From positions 85,475,183-85,539,182 of the forward strand of contig NC_079499.1 in NCBI RefSeq assembly GCF_030052815.1: a stretch of 64,000 nt of DNA, given 5' to 3'. The stretch comes from Hevea brasiliensis. Taxonomy: Eukaryota > Streptophyta > Magnoliopsida > Malpighiales > Euphorbiaceae. The notes beneath the pieces are model-generated. The model had not been told where the DNA came from, searched no databases, and saw nothing but the letters and a program-made list of their open reading frames with translations. Shown here piece after piece: positions 11,746 through 22,714 of the stretch (position 1 is the first letter of the stretch; every line of letters begins with the position of its first letter). Made by a program: the position numbers and the translations under genes.

Positions 11746-12380
11746 TTGCTAGGGAGGCCTTGGATCCATTCAGCGAATGCCATTCCTTCAACTTTGCACC
11801 AGAAGATAAAGTACATTATGGATGGAAAAATCATCACTGTAAGAGGGGAAGAAGCCATATTGGTCACCAAGCCACAATCACTTCTTTATGTGGAAGCTGC
11901 TGAGGAGTCGTTGGAAAGCTCCTTCCAGGCCCTCGAATTACAAGAAACCATCTCAAGAAATGAAGGGGCTATGGCTTTGGTAGCCAAGGTGATGTCAAGG
12001 AATGGGTATGAAGAGGGCAAAGGGTTAGGCGCCACATTGTAAGGGATTGTTGAACCTATACCGGCTATCCAGAAGATAGGCCATTGCGGTTTGGGTTATG
12101 AGGAGGACGCCCTCATGGATGGGCCATTCTGGATGAGGAACAGACTTCGGGATCAAAGATTTGACCAGAAACTCAGGAGAATGAAAGTAGTCCCGAGAAT
12201 CACGGAGGTATTCACTAAACTGGTCATTGAAAATCCGACAGAGGTTGAAGAATCACCCGATGAACCATCCATCGATGTCATCCACTTGGATTCCTTGTAT
12301 GAGGCTCTGGTCTCGCCAATAGCTGAAGGGAAAGAACTGGACAACTAGACAGCAGAGGACATCCCTATACTTAATTTCGA
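11746..12380 (+). pseudogene. pro: Protease C-terminus and linker of element A, up to intron donor
   Basis: This resumes the protease frame after the duplicated CTATG (11741-11745). LLGRPWIHSANAIPS is the conserved end of the retropepsin fold. Positions 11995-12042 encode a G-patch-like stretch (SRNGYEEGKGLGATL), common in the pro region of Tat elements. A TAA at 12040-12042 and a TAG near 12346-12348 break the frame. The next open segment (12091-12348) has lineage-typical GYEEDALMDGPFWMRNRLRDQ. The exon ends at ...NFE, where GTAAAG begins the putative intron at 12381. Function of the linker is not known to me. Confidence 0.78.
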
Positions 12381-12563
12381 GTAAAGTACTTCTAGTTATC
12401 TACAATTGATCATTTTGTCCATGGTGGCAAGTGTAATATTGTAAATGGACCCTTTTCTTATGTCATAAGTGTTGATGAATTAATAGCGCATTTTATATCC
12501 AATTCTCTTTTTCTTTCCTTTTGAAAATCATTCTTATAATATATTCCATTTTCGTTCATTCAG
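12381..12563 (+). other. Putative 183-nt spliceosomal intron between PR and RT of element A
   Basis: The segment starts GTAAAGTAC and ends TTCGTTCATTCAG, is strongly T/A-rich and has several stops. Removing it keeps the reading frame: the upstream codon is split GA|G, and the downstream frame runs without a stop through 12564-12663 into the RT open frame. Ogre and related Tat elements are known to carry an intron at exactly this place, separating gag-pro from RT. I infer the intron from sequence only; there is no transcript evidence here. Confidence 0.72.
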
Positions 12564-13501
12564 GACCATTCATCAATTAGCACTTAATAATTCAATAGAC
12601 TCAGAAATTCCTCTGGTTAATTTTGAAATCCCCATAACTACCATTACTTCAAATGATTTTGAGGTGGAACTCACAGAGGAAAGGGATAAAAGAGATGAAC
12701 CTTCCCTAGTGCCTTGTGGAGTTGAAATGCACACCATAAACTTAGGCACGGAAGAAGTAAAAAGAAAACTTAAGGTTGTGGAGAGTGAAGAATTAGGAGA
12801 TATGAACAGTTTGCTCAAAGAATTCCTAGACGTGTTTTCCTGGAGCTATGATGATATGATTGGTTTTGACCCTCATATAGTGATGCACAAAATTCCCCTA
12901 ATTCCGGGGACAATCCCGGTAAAGCAGAAATTAAGAAGAATGAATCCTGACACACTGCTCAAAGTTAGGGATGAGGTCAAGAAACAGTATGATGCTGGGT
13001 TTCTGGAAGTAGTCAAATATCCCCAATGGATAGCTAACGTTGTCCCGGTAATGAAGAAGGATGGGAAAGTTAGGGTGTGCGTTAATTACAGGGATCTTAA
13101 TAAAGCAAGCTTGAAAGATGATTTCCCTCTCCCTCACATTGATGTGTTAGTAGACAATGCAGCGGGATTGGGCAGGTGTTCGTGTATCGATGGGGCATCG
13201 GGGTACAATCAAATCCCAATGGACGAGGAAGACAAGGAGAAAACTGCTTTTATCACTCAATGGGGGGTATTTTGTTATCGGGTCATGCCTTTCGGGTTAA
13301 AGAATGCTAGCGCCACCTACCAACGCGCTATGGTCACATTATTCCACGATATGATGCATAAAGAAGTGGAGGTGTACGTGGATGATATGATCATCAAATC
13401 TAGGGGAGAAGAGAGCCATGTGCAGGTGATGAGGAAAGTATTCGAGAGACTCAGGAAATATCAGCTGAAACTGAACCCTGCCAAATGCATATTCGGAGCT
13501 A
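12564..13501 (+). pseudogene. RT: Reverse transcriptase of element A, first part
   Basis: The RT copies element RNA into DNA. The open frame shows, in order, IPGTIPVKQKLRRMNPD (N-terminal), KDGKVRVCVNYRDLNKAS, DDFPLPHIDVLVDNAAG, SGYNQIPMDEEDKEKTAF, FCYRVMPFGLKNASATYQRA and the catalytic YVDDMIIKSR near 13375-13404. It ends at KLNPAKCIFGA, where the LINE tail starts at 13502. Downstream residues up to 13740 in the same open frame belong to the LINE and are not RT. The first Asp of the catalytic triad, normally in a MDAxxGYNQ-type context, lies in CSCIDGASGYNQ. This part is intact apart from the insertion. Confidence 0.9.
13489..13501. repeat. Target-site duplication of LINE D, left copy
   Basis: ATATTCGGAGCTA, also at 18834-18846. 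Removing the LINE and one copy rejoins the RT of A in frame (CIFGA then RSRKLLGF). Confidence 0.9.
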
Positions 13502-13526
13502 AACTCAACTCAACTCAACTAAGCCT

Positions 13527-15329
13527 TTATCCCAAAAATTTGGGGTTGGCTATATGGATTCGCTTTTTCCACTCTGAACGATTTTGGGTTAAATCCTCAG
13601 AAATGTGTAATACTTCTAAGTCATGTTGTACTACTCTCCTCCAAGTCAATTTAGGTCTACCTCTTTTTTTCTTTCTATCCTCTAACCTAATGTGCTCTAC
13701 TTGTCTAACTGGATCCTCCGTATGTCTACGCTTCACATGACCAAACCACCTTAATCTCACTTCTCTCAACTTATCTTCAATTGTCACCACTCCTACCTTT
13801 TCTCTAATACTTTTATTACGGACTTTATCTAGTCTAGTATGGCCACTCATCCACCTTAACATTCTCATCTCTGCAACTCTTAATTTAGATGCATATGACT
13901 CTTTCAGTGCCCAACACTCACTACCATATAACATAGCCGGTCGTATGGCTGTACAGTAAAATTTTCCTTTCAACTTATTGGGAATCTTGTGATCACATAA
14001 AACTCCCGTGGCACGTCTCCACTTCAACCATCCGGCTTTAATCCTATGACTAACATCCTCCTCACATACCCCATCTACTTGAAGGACTGAGCCTAGATAT
14101 TTAAAGTGATTACTTTGGAATAGTACCACTCCATTCAAACTAACTCCTTCCCTATCATCAGTTTGGCCTTCACTGAACTTGCAATGCATGTATTCTGTCT
14201 TCGTTCTACTTAACTTAAAACCCTTTGACTCTAGAGTACTTCTCCAAAGTTCTAGCTTCCTATTGACTCCTTCTCGTGTCTCATCTATCAGAACAATATC
14301 ATCCGCAAACATCATGCACCAAGGAATACTCTCTTGTATATGTTTCGTCAGTTCATCTAAAACTAATGTAAAAAGGTAAGGGCTTATGGCTGATCCTTGG
14401 TGTAATCCAATTGAGATCGGAAAATCTCTTGTGTCCCCTCCCACTGTGCGCACAATAGTAGTTACTCCTTCATACATATCTTTCAATACTTGTATGTACC
14501 TAATAGATACCCTCTTTTGTTCTAACACATTCCATAAGACCTCTCTTGGAACACTATCATAAGCCTTCTCCAAATCAATAAAAACCATGTGTAGATCTTT
14601 CTTCACATCTCTATATTTCTCCATCAAGCTTCTAATGAGAAAGATCACTTCCATAGTTGAACGACCGGGCATGAAACCAAATTGATTGAGAGAGATAGAA
14701 GTATCATGACATAGTCGATGCTCCACAACTCTCTCTCACAACTTCATAGTATGGCTCATGAGTTTAATTCCCCTATAGTTTGAGCAACTCTGTATGTCTC
14801 CCTTATTTTTAAAAATAGGTACTAAAATACTCTTCCTCCATTCATCAGGCATTTTCTTTGAGTTTAGAATCTTATTAAATAATTTAGTTAACCATGCCAC
14901 TCCCATATCTCCCAAATACTTCCACACTTCAATTGGTATTTCATTGGGTCCACAGGCTTTACCCACTTGCATTCTCTGAAGTGCTTCCTTTACTTCTAAA
15001 GATCTAATCCTTCTAGTATCATTTACATTCTTTTATATTGTTCTAAAATCTATATTCACTCTATTTCCATTTTGACTATTATTAAAGAGATCATTAAAAT
15101 AATTTCTCCATCTTTCTTTAATGTCTTCATCTTTCACTAACACTTTTCCTTCTTTATCCTTAATGCAGCTAACTTGATTGAGATCTTGACATTTCCTTTC
15201 TCTACTCCTTACTAATCTATAAATATCTTTCTCCCCTTCTTTAGTTCCAAGTTTCTCATATAACTTTTAAAAGGCCTGTGCTCTTGCTTGACTAACTGCC
15301 TTTTTTGCCTCTTTCTTTGCTATCTTGTA
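13527..15329 (-). pseudogene. LINE D reverse transcriptase and C-terminal domain
   Basis: The RT begins near 15000 (VGKACGPNEIPIEVWKYLGD, WRKSILVPIFKNKGD, CSNYRGIKLMSHTMK), has a break near 14727-14735, then [58 protein letters not shown] and catalytic FADDIVL (near 14300). The C-terminal part has the plant RTE signature CWALKE...[38 protein letters not shown] and RGRPKLTW. Several stops lie between 15000 and 15329. It would copy LINE RNA at the nicked target. Confidence 0.92.
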
Positions 15330-15878
15330 CTATTCATATGCCTCATTATTATCACATTTAGGTAATTTCTTATACCATTCCCTTTTTCTCTTCACTGCCT
15401 TTTGTACTTCCTCATTCCACCACCATCTCTCTTTTGAGGGTGGTCCATGTCCTTTAGACTCTCCAAGTACTTTTCTAGCTACTTCTCTAATCTTTGATGC
15501 CATCTGTATCCACATATTATTGGCTTCCATATCTAGCTTCCATACTTCGGACTCGAGAAGCTCATTTTTGAACTTCACTTGCTTTACTCCTTTGAACTCC
15601 CACCACTTTGTTCGAGCTACACTATTTCTTCTGACCTTACTTGAATTGTTCCTAAACTTGACATCTAAGACCACCAACCTATGTTGACTTTTTAAAGCCT
15701 CTCCTGGAATGACCTTGCAATCCTTGCATAGAGCTCTATTTGTCTTCCTGGTTAAGAGAAAGTCGATTTGGCTTCTATGTTGCCCACTTTTGAAAGTCAC
15801 TAAATGTGACTCTCTTTTTATAAAGTAGGTATTTACTAGTATTAGGTCGTATGCCATAGCAAAATCCAGGATGCTTTT
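15330..15878 (-). pseudogene. LINE D endonuclease C-terminus and linker
   Basis: It continues the endonuclease after the solo LTR: YDLILVNTYFIKRESHLVTF, then HRSQIDFLL (conserved Asp) and the terminal His block SQHRLVVLDV. WWWNEEVQKAVKRKREWYKK belongs to the linker to RT. The frame is closed by a stop at 15327-15329. Confidence 0.88.
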
Positions 15879-17917
15879 TGAAGGAACGGAAGCGTGAAAA
15901 ACACAAGATTATACCATTGAATTCAAAAATTTCACTTAGGGTCACATGCACCATGCAAGATTTATTTTTATCTATTTGATTTCAATGATAAACAACATAT
16001 TAAAACTCTTTTAATATGTTTTTGGATCTGTATTTGCCATTTAAGATTTTAAAATTAATCAGATTAATTTTAGAACCCTAGATTAAATCAAGAACGATTA
16101 CACTAACCTCTTGATGCACTGCAGCGTGTCTGCGCCTTTGAGATTCGTCTTCAGGACACCAAATGTTGTCCCTCTAGCTTGTCCACACCAAGAACACCTA
16201 TGGCAGCCCTTGAACAGCCTCTAAAGCTTTTTCTATTAATTAGAAATTCAAGTTCTGCCTTTTAAGAGATTAGAGATGTAAACAGGACACTAGAAACAAT
16301 TTCTAGTGTTCTTAATTCAAGAGATTGATGGCTAATCTCTTTGAATTGATGAGAGATGAAGAGAAATAGCTGGAGAGGCTCAAAGTGGCGTGACAAATGA
16401 GAGGAGAGGCTGCTGGTTATTTTTTCTTTTCATAACCACACTTAAATAGCTAGGTTAACACATTAAACCCTAGCCACATGTCACCTTTTGATTAGCTCTA
16501 GGTTTAAGTGACCCAATCACATTGTGCCAAGTGTCAAACCTATATTTAATCTTGATTTTAATCATCTTACATGATTAAAAAAACATTTGGCAAGCTTATG
16601 TGTAATCCCATGTGTCTTAATTTTGAGTTCTTAACCCAAAATAATTATTTTCTTCTTCTAATTAATTTATATCAAATATAAATTAATTAATTAATTTCTC
16701 ATCAATTAAATTCATATTTAAACACTTTAAATATAAATTTAATTTATACTACACATCCAATAATCTAGATTTGGTTTCAAGTCATGCTAGGGACTTTGCA
16801 ATTTAATTGCAAAGCAAACCTATTTAATTAATCAATTAAACTCTTTAATTAATTAATTAAATCATATTTAAATAGGTGATAACTTGTGTATGTGTGTGAC
16901 TTACTAGGCTCATCACTAATTGGCAATGAGACATGATATCAACTCTTAATATCATCAGAACTCTTTCTTACCATAAATGATTTCTCTAAATCATTTTATG
17001 AACCTCATAGACCATGGTTAACACCTAGCATAGCATGCCATGGCCACCCAATTAGTAATAAGGTTTACCTTAAATGAACCTATAATCATATGTTACCATG
17101 CACTAGAATCTCTCTGTTACAAAATCCCAACTCAAGCTGGAGTCATGGTTTATGTCAAACTCCATTTGCTATGAATATTATGTTCTCTTTTAATTCCAGT
17201 TCTTGATTAAAAAATTTTTGCTCATTAGAAACTCTTTTCTGAATAAATCTATCTGTCCTGGCCAGGAACTTGAAACATCAAGAACAATTAAATGAACATA
17301 GGATTTTATCTCTATTTACTTAGAGGAACAGATTCCATCTTGATCAACACCTATCTCCATATATAACTAGTAGGAGCCAACACATGCCCATATACCCATA
17401 CATAGTACAAGTATGAAAGCAGTATCAAACTCAAACTACCTATATACAAGATAACTGTGCTATCTCAGGTCTAAAGATTATATGCACTGATATGATTTAT
17501 GACAAAACATTGACAAGAGTAAACTCCATGTGCTTGTCATAAGTGTCACTGGTTCGGCCTACTTATCATTTATAAGTGCCTATCATGTTTGTTATATGGC
17601 ATGAGACTCACCATTCCATCTTATTTATATCTCATATAAATAACCTGGGAACAAACATGAATACAATCTTTCTAGATAAGTCATGTCCTTATTATGAAGT
17701 ATCCTCGATTGTGAACCTATTTATGATACTTTGTGCTAGAAATATTGTCACTCATATTCTTAACAACTTAAGAATAATATTTCTAACAAAATATCAATGG
17801 ACCTTTTCTATTACACATAAATATATTATGTAAACGGAAAAGTGGAAATGCCTTTTATTTATAAAATTATGTACAAGATACATACTAAATGATATGCTCT
17901 AGGGCATACTACTAACA
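15879..17917 (-). repeat. Solo LTR of the element C copia family inside LINE D
   Basis: TGAAGGAACGG...ACTAACA, 2039 bp, matches the LTRs of C along its whole length except for a ~70-bp deletion near 16610 and small indels. It is flanked by the duplication CTTTT (15874-15878, 17918-17922), with no internal sequence. Such a solo LTR forms when the two LTRs of one insertion recombine. The orientation is the same as C. Confidence 0.94.
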
Positions 17918-18381
17918 CTTTTTCCCTACTCATTTCGACTGCCAAAACCAAAACCTCCATGAACATTCTCATAACCTTGCCTATCACTTCCTACATGTCC
18001 ATTCAAATCTCCACCAATGAAAACATTCTCTTAATTCGGTATGCTTTGCATTAAATCATCCATATCTTCCCAAAACCTTTGTTTACTCTCACTGTCTAGT
18101 CCTATTTGTGGGGCATAAGCACTAACTATATTTATTTTTTCTCCTTCTAGTACTAGCTTTACTAGTATAATTCTATCTCCTACTCTTTTCACAGCTACTA
18201 CTGCGTCTTTCAATGTTCTGTTTATGATTATACCCACTCCGTTCTTGTTTCTCTCCTTTCCGGTAAACCACAGTTTGTACCCTGAATTACCCACTTCCTT
18301 ACTTTTCTCTCCTACCCATTTAGTCTCCTGAATGCAAGCAATATTCACCCTTCTCCTTTCCAAGGTATCCACAAGCTCCAT
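17918..18381 (-). pseudogene. LINE D endonuclease N-terminus
   Basis: MELVDTLERRRVNIACIQETKW (18381 onwards) carries the catalytic Glu of the APE endonuclease. YKLWFTGKERNKNGVGIII, KINIVSAYAPQIG and, after a stop at 18028-18030, GGDLNGHVGS (Asp and Asn) follow. The solo LTR cuts the frame at GFGFGSRNEEGK. The enzyme nicks target DNA to start integration. Confidence 0.9.
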
Positions 18382-18833
18382 TAATTTTCCTGTAAGTGAT
18401 CCAACATTCCAAGTACCAACCCTAATCCTCCTCCTATCCTGCTCCTTCCTAATTGGTCTCCTTCTATGATATCTTCTATTGTTTTCTATGTCTATCTTGT
18501 GTTCTGTTCCACTATTTGTTCTACTATCTGTCCTATGGACTAACTTCTATACCCACACCCGTCCATGATGTGGGAACCCTTGCTCACTTAACACCACACC
18601 CAGGCGCCGGCATGGCGCGTCGCTTTCAGTGAACGCCCTACACCCTTGCATATTTATCACTACACCCGGGCTCCGATGTGGCGCGTCGTTAGTAGAGGAT
18701 GCCCCAACGTTTATATCTTTTGAATCCATATCATAGGGTGTGACGAAATTTTTACGCTGGTTGTCACCTACCGCAACCCTCCTCCTTTATCCGGGCTTGG
18801 GATCGGCTAAGTGCAAACTACTTAGGCGGAGTT
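18382..18833 (-). other. 5' region of LINE D
   Basis: This is the start of the LINE, with CCGGATAAAGGAGGAGGGTT near its 5' end, similar to the start of other plant RTE elements as I recall them. The frame upstream of the endonuclease (MDSKDINV..., start at 18729) is interrupted by a stop near 18545 and continues with VGTWNVGSLTGKLMELV. No separate ORF1 is evident, as expected for RTE. Confidence 0.75.
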
Positions 18834-18846
18834 ATATTCGGAGCTA
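18834..18846. repeat. Target-site duplication of LINE D, right copy
   Basis: ATATTCGGAGCTA next to the 5' end of the LINE. A 13-bp duplication fits target-primed reverse transcription. Confidence 0.9.
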
Positions 18847-19540
18847 GATCTAGGAAATTGTTGGGATTCATAGTGAGCGAGAAGGGAATAGAAGTTGATC
18901 CGGACAAAGTTCGAGCCATTCAAGAGATGCCATCCCCAAAAACAGAAAGGGAGGTGTGCAGTTTCCTGGGGAAGTTGAACTACATATGAAGGTTTATTTC
19001 CAATCTCACCGCTAAAGCTGAGCCTATTTTTAGACTACTCCGAAAGAACAACACCACTCAATGGGATTCAGTTTGTCAAGAGGCTTTCGAGAAAATCAAG
19101 CAGTACCTGTCCAACCCACCAGTATTGGTTCTGCCGGTGGCAGGAAGGCCACTGATTCTGTATATGGTAGTCCAAAAAAGCTCAATGGGATGTGTTTTGG
19201 GGCAACATGATGATACCAGCCAAAAGGAGAGGGTTATTTATTACCTAAGCAAAAAGTTCAATGATTGTGAGTTGAGGTACTCTTTCCTAGAGAAAACTTG
19301 CTGCGCGTTAGCCTGGATAGCAAATTGCCTCAAACACTACATGTTGAATCACAAGACATGGCTCATCTCCAGGATGGATCCTCTTAAGTATGTATTCGAA
19401 AGCCCATTCGTGCCAGTAAGGATAGCCAAATGGCAGGTCATTCTCTCCCAATATGACATTGTCTATATGACCCAGAAAGCAGTCAAAGGTAGCGTAATCG
19501 TCGATCTCCTAGCAGAAAACCCTATCCAGGATTATGAAGC
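18847..19540 (+). pseudogene. RT/RNH: RT thumb and RNase H of element A
   Basis: This resumes the RT frame after the second TSD copy (18834-18846): KLLGFIVSEKGIEVDPDKV and SFLGKLNYI, then a TGA at 18987-18989 where relatives have a serine codon. RFISNLTAKAEPIF and the connection region follow. RNase H-like sequence covers about 19125-19450 (GCVLGQHDDTSQKERVIYYL, FLEKTCCALAWI). The usual first catalytic Asp region is altered (LILYMVVQKSS). This domain is commonly decayed in Tat elements, which carry a second RNase H downstream. Confidence 0.82.
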
Positions 19541-20040
19541 TCTGGATTTTGAGTTCCTCGATGAGCATATTAACGAAGTGGACTGCGGAGAAGAAGAGCC
19601 AGCTAATGTATGGGAAATGTATTTCGATGGAGCTGTCAATTTGTCCGGTAATGGAATCGGAGCTGTATTGGTATCCCCGGATGGAAAACACTTCTCGATA
19701 GCTATCAAGTTGAGATTTGACTGCACCAACAACGTCGCAGAATACAAAGCTTGTGTGATGGGTTTACAAGCTGCCATCGAAATGAAAGTCAGGAAGTTGC
19801 AGGTATACGGAGACTCAGCCCTGATCATTTATCAAGTCAAGGGAGAATGGCAAACTAAGGATCCGAAGCTAATCCCATATCAGAAGTACTTATTGGAGTT
19901 GATTAAGAAGTTCGAAGAAATCTCTTTCACTCACCTTAGTCGAGACAAGAATCAATTTGCAGATGCCTTAGCCACCCTGGCTGTTATGGCTCAAATGGAA
20001 GAAGGGCAGACGACTCAGGTATTAAAGATTAAAGCAAGGA
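19541..20040 (+). pseudogene. aRNH: Second RNase H (aRNH-type) domain of element A
   Basis: Motifs are WEMYFDGAVNLSGNGIGAVL (first Asp), NNVAEYKACVMGLQAAIEM (Glu), VYGDSALIIYQVKGEWQTKD (Asp) and LSRDKNQFADALATLA (terminal Asp). All four acidic positions of an RNase H fold are visible. A second, plant/archaeal-type RNase H between pol RNase H and integrase is the known diagnostic of Tat/Ogre gypsy elements. It would remove the RNA strand during reverse transcription. It lies in one open frame with the integrase N-terminus (19125-20738). Confidence 0.88.
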
Positions 20041-21335
20041 GTGAGCCGGCATACTGCTTCATGATCGAAGAACCTGATGGTAAACCATGGTACCATGACA
20101 TCTTGCTTTACATCAGAACCAGATATTTCCCTTCAGGGGTGGGCAAAAATGAAAAGAGGATGATTCGGAGATTAGCATTGGGATACTTCCCCAGTGGAGA
20201 AACTCTATACAAAAGGAGCTCCAAAGGCAAATTGTTGAGATGTATGGATGCAAAAGAGGCGAAAAGAATCATTTTCGAGACTCATGAGGGAAACTGTGCA
20301 ACCCATGCCAATGGGCATATGATGGCTAAGCAAATCATGAGACGGGGATATTTTTGGACTACCATGGAAAAGGAATGCGTCGAGTATTTCCGAAAGTGCC
20401 ATAAGTGTCAAATCTATGCGGATCCGATAAATGTTTCGCCTCACCAATTGTTGAACCTCGTTTCACCATGGCCTTTCGCAATGTGGGGCATCGATGTGAT
20501 TGGCCCCATCAACCCTAAGGCATCCAGCGGGCATAAATTTATCCTGGTAGCTATCGATTATTTTTCTAAATGGGTCGAAGCGACATCATATGCCCACATT
20601 ACACAGAACACATTTCTCAAATTCCTCAGAAATAATATCATCTGCCGGCACAGCCTCCCCAATGAAATCGTCACTCACAACGCCAAGAATTTGAATGGTC
20701 CGAAGATTCAGAAATTATGTGATCAATACAAAATCTGACATCTCAATTCCTTACCATACCGTCCCCAGATGAATGGAGCAGTGGAAGCCGCAAACAAAAA
20801 TCCCAAGAGAATAATCCGGAAAATGACAGTCACTTATAAGGATTGGTATGATATGCTTCCCTATGCTCTTTATGCATACTGGACTTCTGTAAGGACATCA
20901 ACTGGGGCAACCCCATACTCACTAGTTTACGGGATGGAAGCTGTACTACCTATTGAGGTAGAAATTCCTTCTCTAAGAATTCTGAAGGAATCAGGGATTG
21001 ATGAGTCGGAATGGATCCAGTCAAGGTTGGACCAATTAAACTTGCTAGATGAGAAGAGGCTAGCGGCGGCATGTCACGGGCAGTTATATCAAAGAAGAAT
21101 GGCCAGGGCATTTAACAAAGGGGTTCACCCACGTGAATTCCAACCAGGGGACTTAGTTCTGAAGAAAGTACTTCAGAATCAAAACGATCCCCAGGGTAAA
21201 TGGTCACCAACCTACGAGGGACCCTATGTGGTTAAAAAAGCATTTTCAAGTGGGGCCTTGATCTTGACCCACATGGACGATGAAGAATTTCCAAGACTTG
21301 TGAATGCCGACACCGTCAAAAGATATTATGCCTGA
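20041..21335 (+). pseudogene. IN: Integrase of element A with altered catalytic Asp and a stop
   Basis: The zinc-binding HHCC domain is visible (HEGNCATHANGHMMAKQIMRRG then CHKC) around 20280-20410 in split form. The core has WGIDVIGP (first Asp, ~20490) and, at 20676-20678, a CAC His codon (EIVTHNAKN) where the second catalytic Asp belongs. A TGA at 20736-20738 precedes the third block, NGAVEAANKN, whose Glu codon is 20784-20786. The C-terminal part (20769-21335) includes YSLVYGMEAVLPIEVEIPS and a GPYVVKKAFSSGALIL/FPRLVNADTVKRYYA ending typical of Tat integrases. The His substitution and the stop each suggest loss of function. Confidence 0.87.
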
Positions 21336-21370
21336 AAAAAAAAATAAAAAAGAAAAAAAATAAAAAGAGT

Positions 21371-22002
21371 AGGGGTGAAAACCCGAAAGGGCGCTCCTAG
21401 CAAAATGTGTGAAAGAAGGCGAAAACCCTGGAAGGGCGCTTTCTGTAAAATGAGTGGGGGACGAAAACCCGAAAGGGCGTCCTGAAAGAGCGAGCCAAAA
21501 AAAAAAATCTAGGGGTGAAAACTGAAAAGGGCATCCCAAGAACCAAAAGGGGAGAAATAAGGAAAGGAGCATGAAACCGAGAAGGTAAATAAACCTTCAT
21601 GGCATGAGACTTCAGAGTACTTGAAATAATGGCAGTTAAGAAACTTCAAAGCTAACTACAAGGAATATGTGAGATCTATCCTTGTACCTTTTTCCTTTGA
21701 AACTGCACCTGTCTTCCTTAAAACCATATTAAAGTCATACTTTCTTTGTGTTTATCTCTTTGCTTTTATCTTTCCCTATACTCACTCTTTAATATTGTCC
21801 TTCTTCAATCTCTTTATCTGATGCGCTATTAATCAGTTAAATTTTACCATAAGATTAGGATTTGAAAATTGATAACCTCACGTACTTTGCTATGAGATTT
21901 GCAGGAAATGGCCTAAAAAAAATTAAAAAAAAAGGGGTGAAAACCTGGAAGGGCGCTTCTAGTCAAATGGGCAAAAGGAAAGTGAAAACCCATAAGGGCG
22001 CT
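21371..22002 (+). repeat. Six dispersed GAAAACC-N-AAGGGCG motifs
   Basis: Copies lie near 21373, 21419, 21460, 21514, 21935 and 21981. The core in good copies is GAAAACCCGAAAGGGCG, in which CCC and GGG flank a GAAA sequence, so the RNA could form a short stem with a GNRA-type tetraloop. Variants replace the middle with TGGA, ATAA or GAAA. Spacing is irregular (about 41-55 nt in the first cluster), so this is not a simple satellite. Confidence 0.8.
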
Positions 22003-22165
22003 TTTCGCAAAATAAGAAGAGGGGCATCCGAAGAAATAAGTAAGCAAAAGGAGGTCGTAGGTCAAGTCTTGTAACTCGTCCTCCGTTTATCATCGGCCTT
22101 CGGGATTCCGTTAAGTACATTTCGTCGTGGAGGAACTCCTCGTGTCGAGATTAGACTTGCTTTGT

Positions 22166-22600
22166 AAGTTGATTTTAATTTTCCTGCATTTAAATTTCCT
22201 GTCAATCAACCTCTGGTTCCTTGATCTAAGTTGATTTTAATTTTCCTGCATTTAAATTTCCTGTCAATCAACCTCTGGTTCCTTGATCTAAGTTGATTTT
22301 AATTTTCCTGCATTTAAATTTCCTGTCAATCAACCTCTGGTTCCTTGATCTAAGTTGATCTTAATTTTCCTACATTTAAATTTCCTGTCAATCAACCTCT
22401 GGTTCCTTGATCTAAGTTGATTTTAATTCTCCTGTATTTTAAATTTCCTGTTAATCAACCTCTGGTTCCTTGATCTAAGTTGATTTTAATTCTCTTGCAT
22501 TTAAATTTCCTGTTAATCAACCTCTGGCTCCTTGATCTAAGTTGATTTTAGTTTTCTAGCATTTTAATTTCCTGTTTACCAACCTCAGGGTGCCAACCCA
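22166..22600 (+). repeat. 62-bp tandem array in the 3' UTR of element A
   Basis: Seven near-identical units begin at 22166, 22228, 22290, 22352, 22414, 22477 and 22539, followed by a decayed partial unit. Each unit reads AAGTTGATTTTAATTTTCCT at its start and contains ATCAACCTCTGGTTCC; the latter includes ATCAACC, which can pair with the GGTTGAT-like complement of the unit start. Tandem arrays in the 3' UTR are a known habit of Tat/Ogre elements. Confidence 0.93.
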
Positions 22601-22714
22601 AGTGGGTTTTAGTTTCCTGACTTTAATTTCAAATTTCAAATTTTAATCCTCCAAAATATGGGTCTGAATCTTTACATAATCCCTACACGAAAATTTTTTC
22701 AGTAGGAATTATGT

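Larger units (their letters stand above)
13502..18833 (-). mobile_element. Element D: near full-length RTE-clade LINE, split by a solo LTR
   Basis: It has an APE-type endonuclease followed by a non-LTR RT on the minus strand. It ends (13502 side) in a short TTGAG repeat after GGGATAAAGGCTTAG, the type of simple-repeat tail seen in plant RTE elements. A 13-bp duplication ATATTCGGAGCTA flanks it (13489-13501, 18834-18846). Excluding the 2.04-kb solo LTR and its TSD, D is about 3.3 kb, a normal full RTE length. It interrupts RT of element A. Confidence 0.92.

Noticed and set aside
12664..13740. A 358-codon open frame that looks like one RT gene
   Set aside because: It is chimeric: codons after 13501 are the 3' end of LINE D. 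Only the part to 13501 is RT.
18547..18729. A separate 60-codon protein at the LINE 5' end considered as ORF1
   Set aside because: RTE LINEs usually lack ORF1, the frame is short and stop-bounded, and it has no RNA-binding motif.
22166..22600. Regular 62-bp repeats considered as a CRISPR array
   Set aside because: Whole units are repeated with no variable spacers, no cas genes, and the context is a plant retrotransposon.
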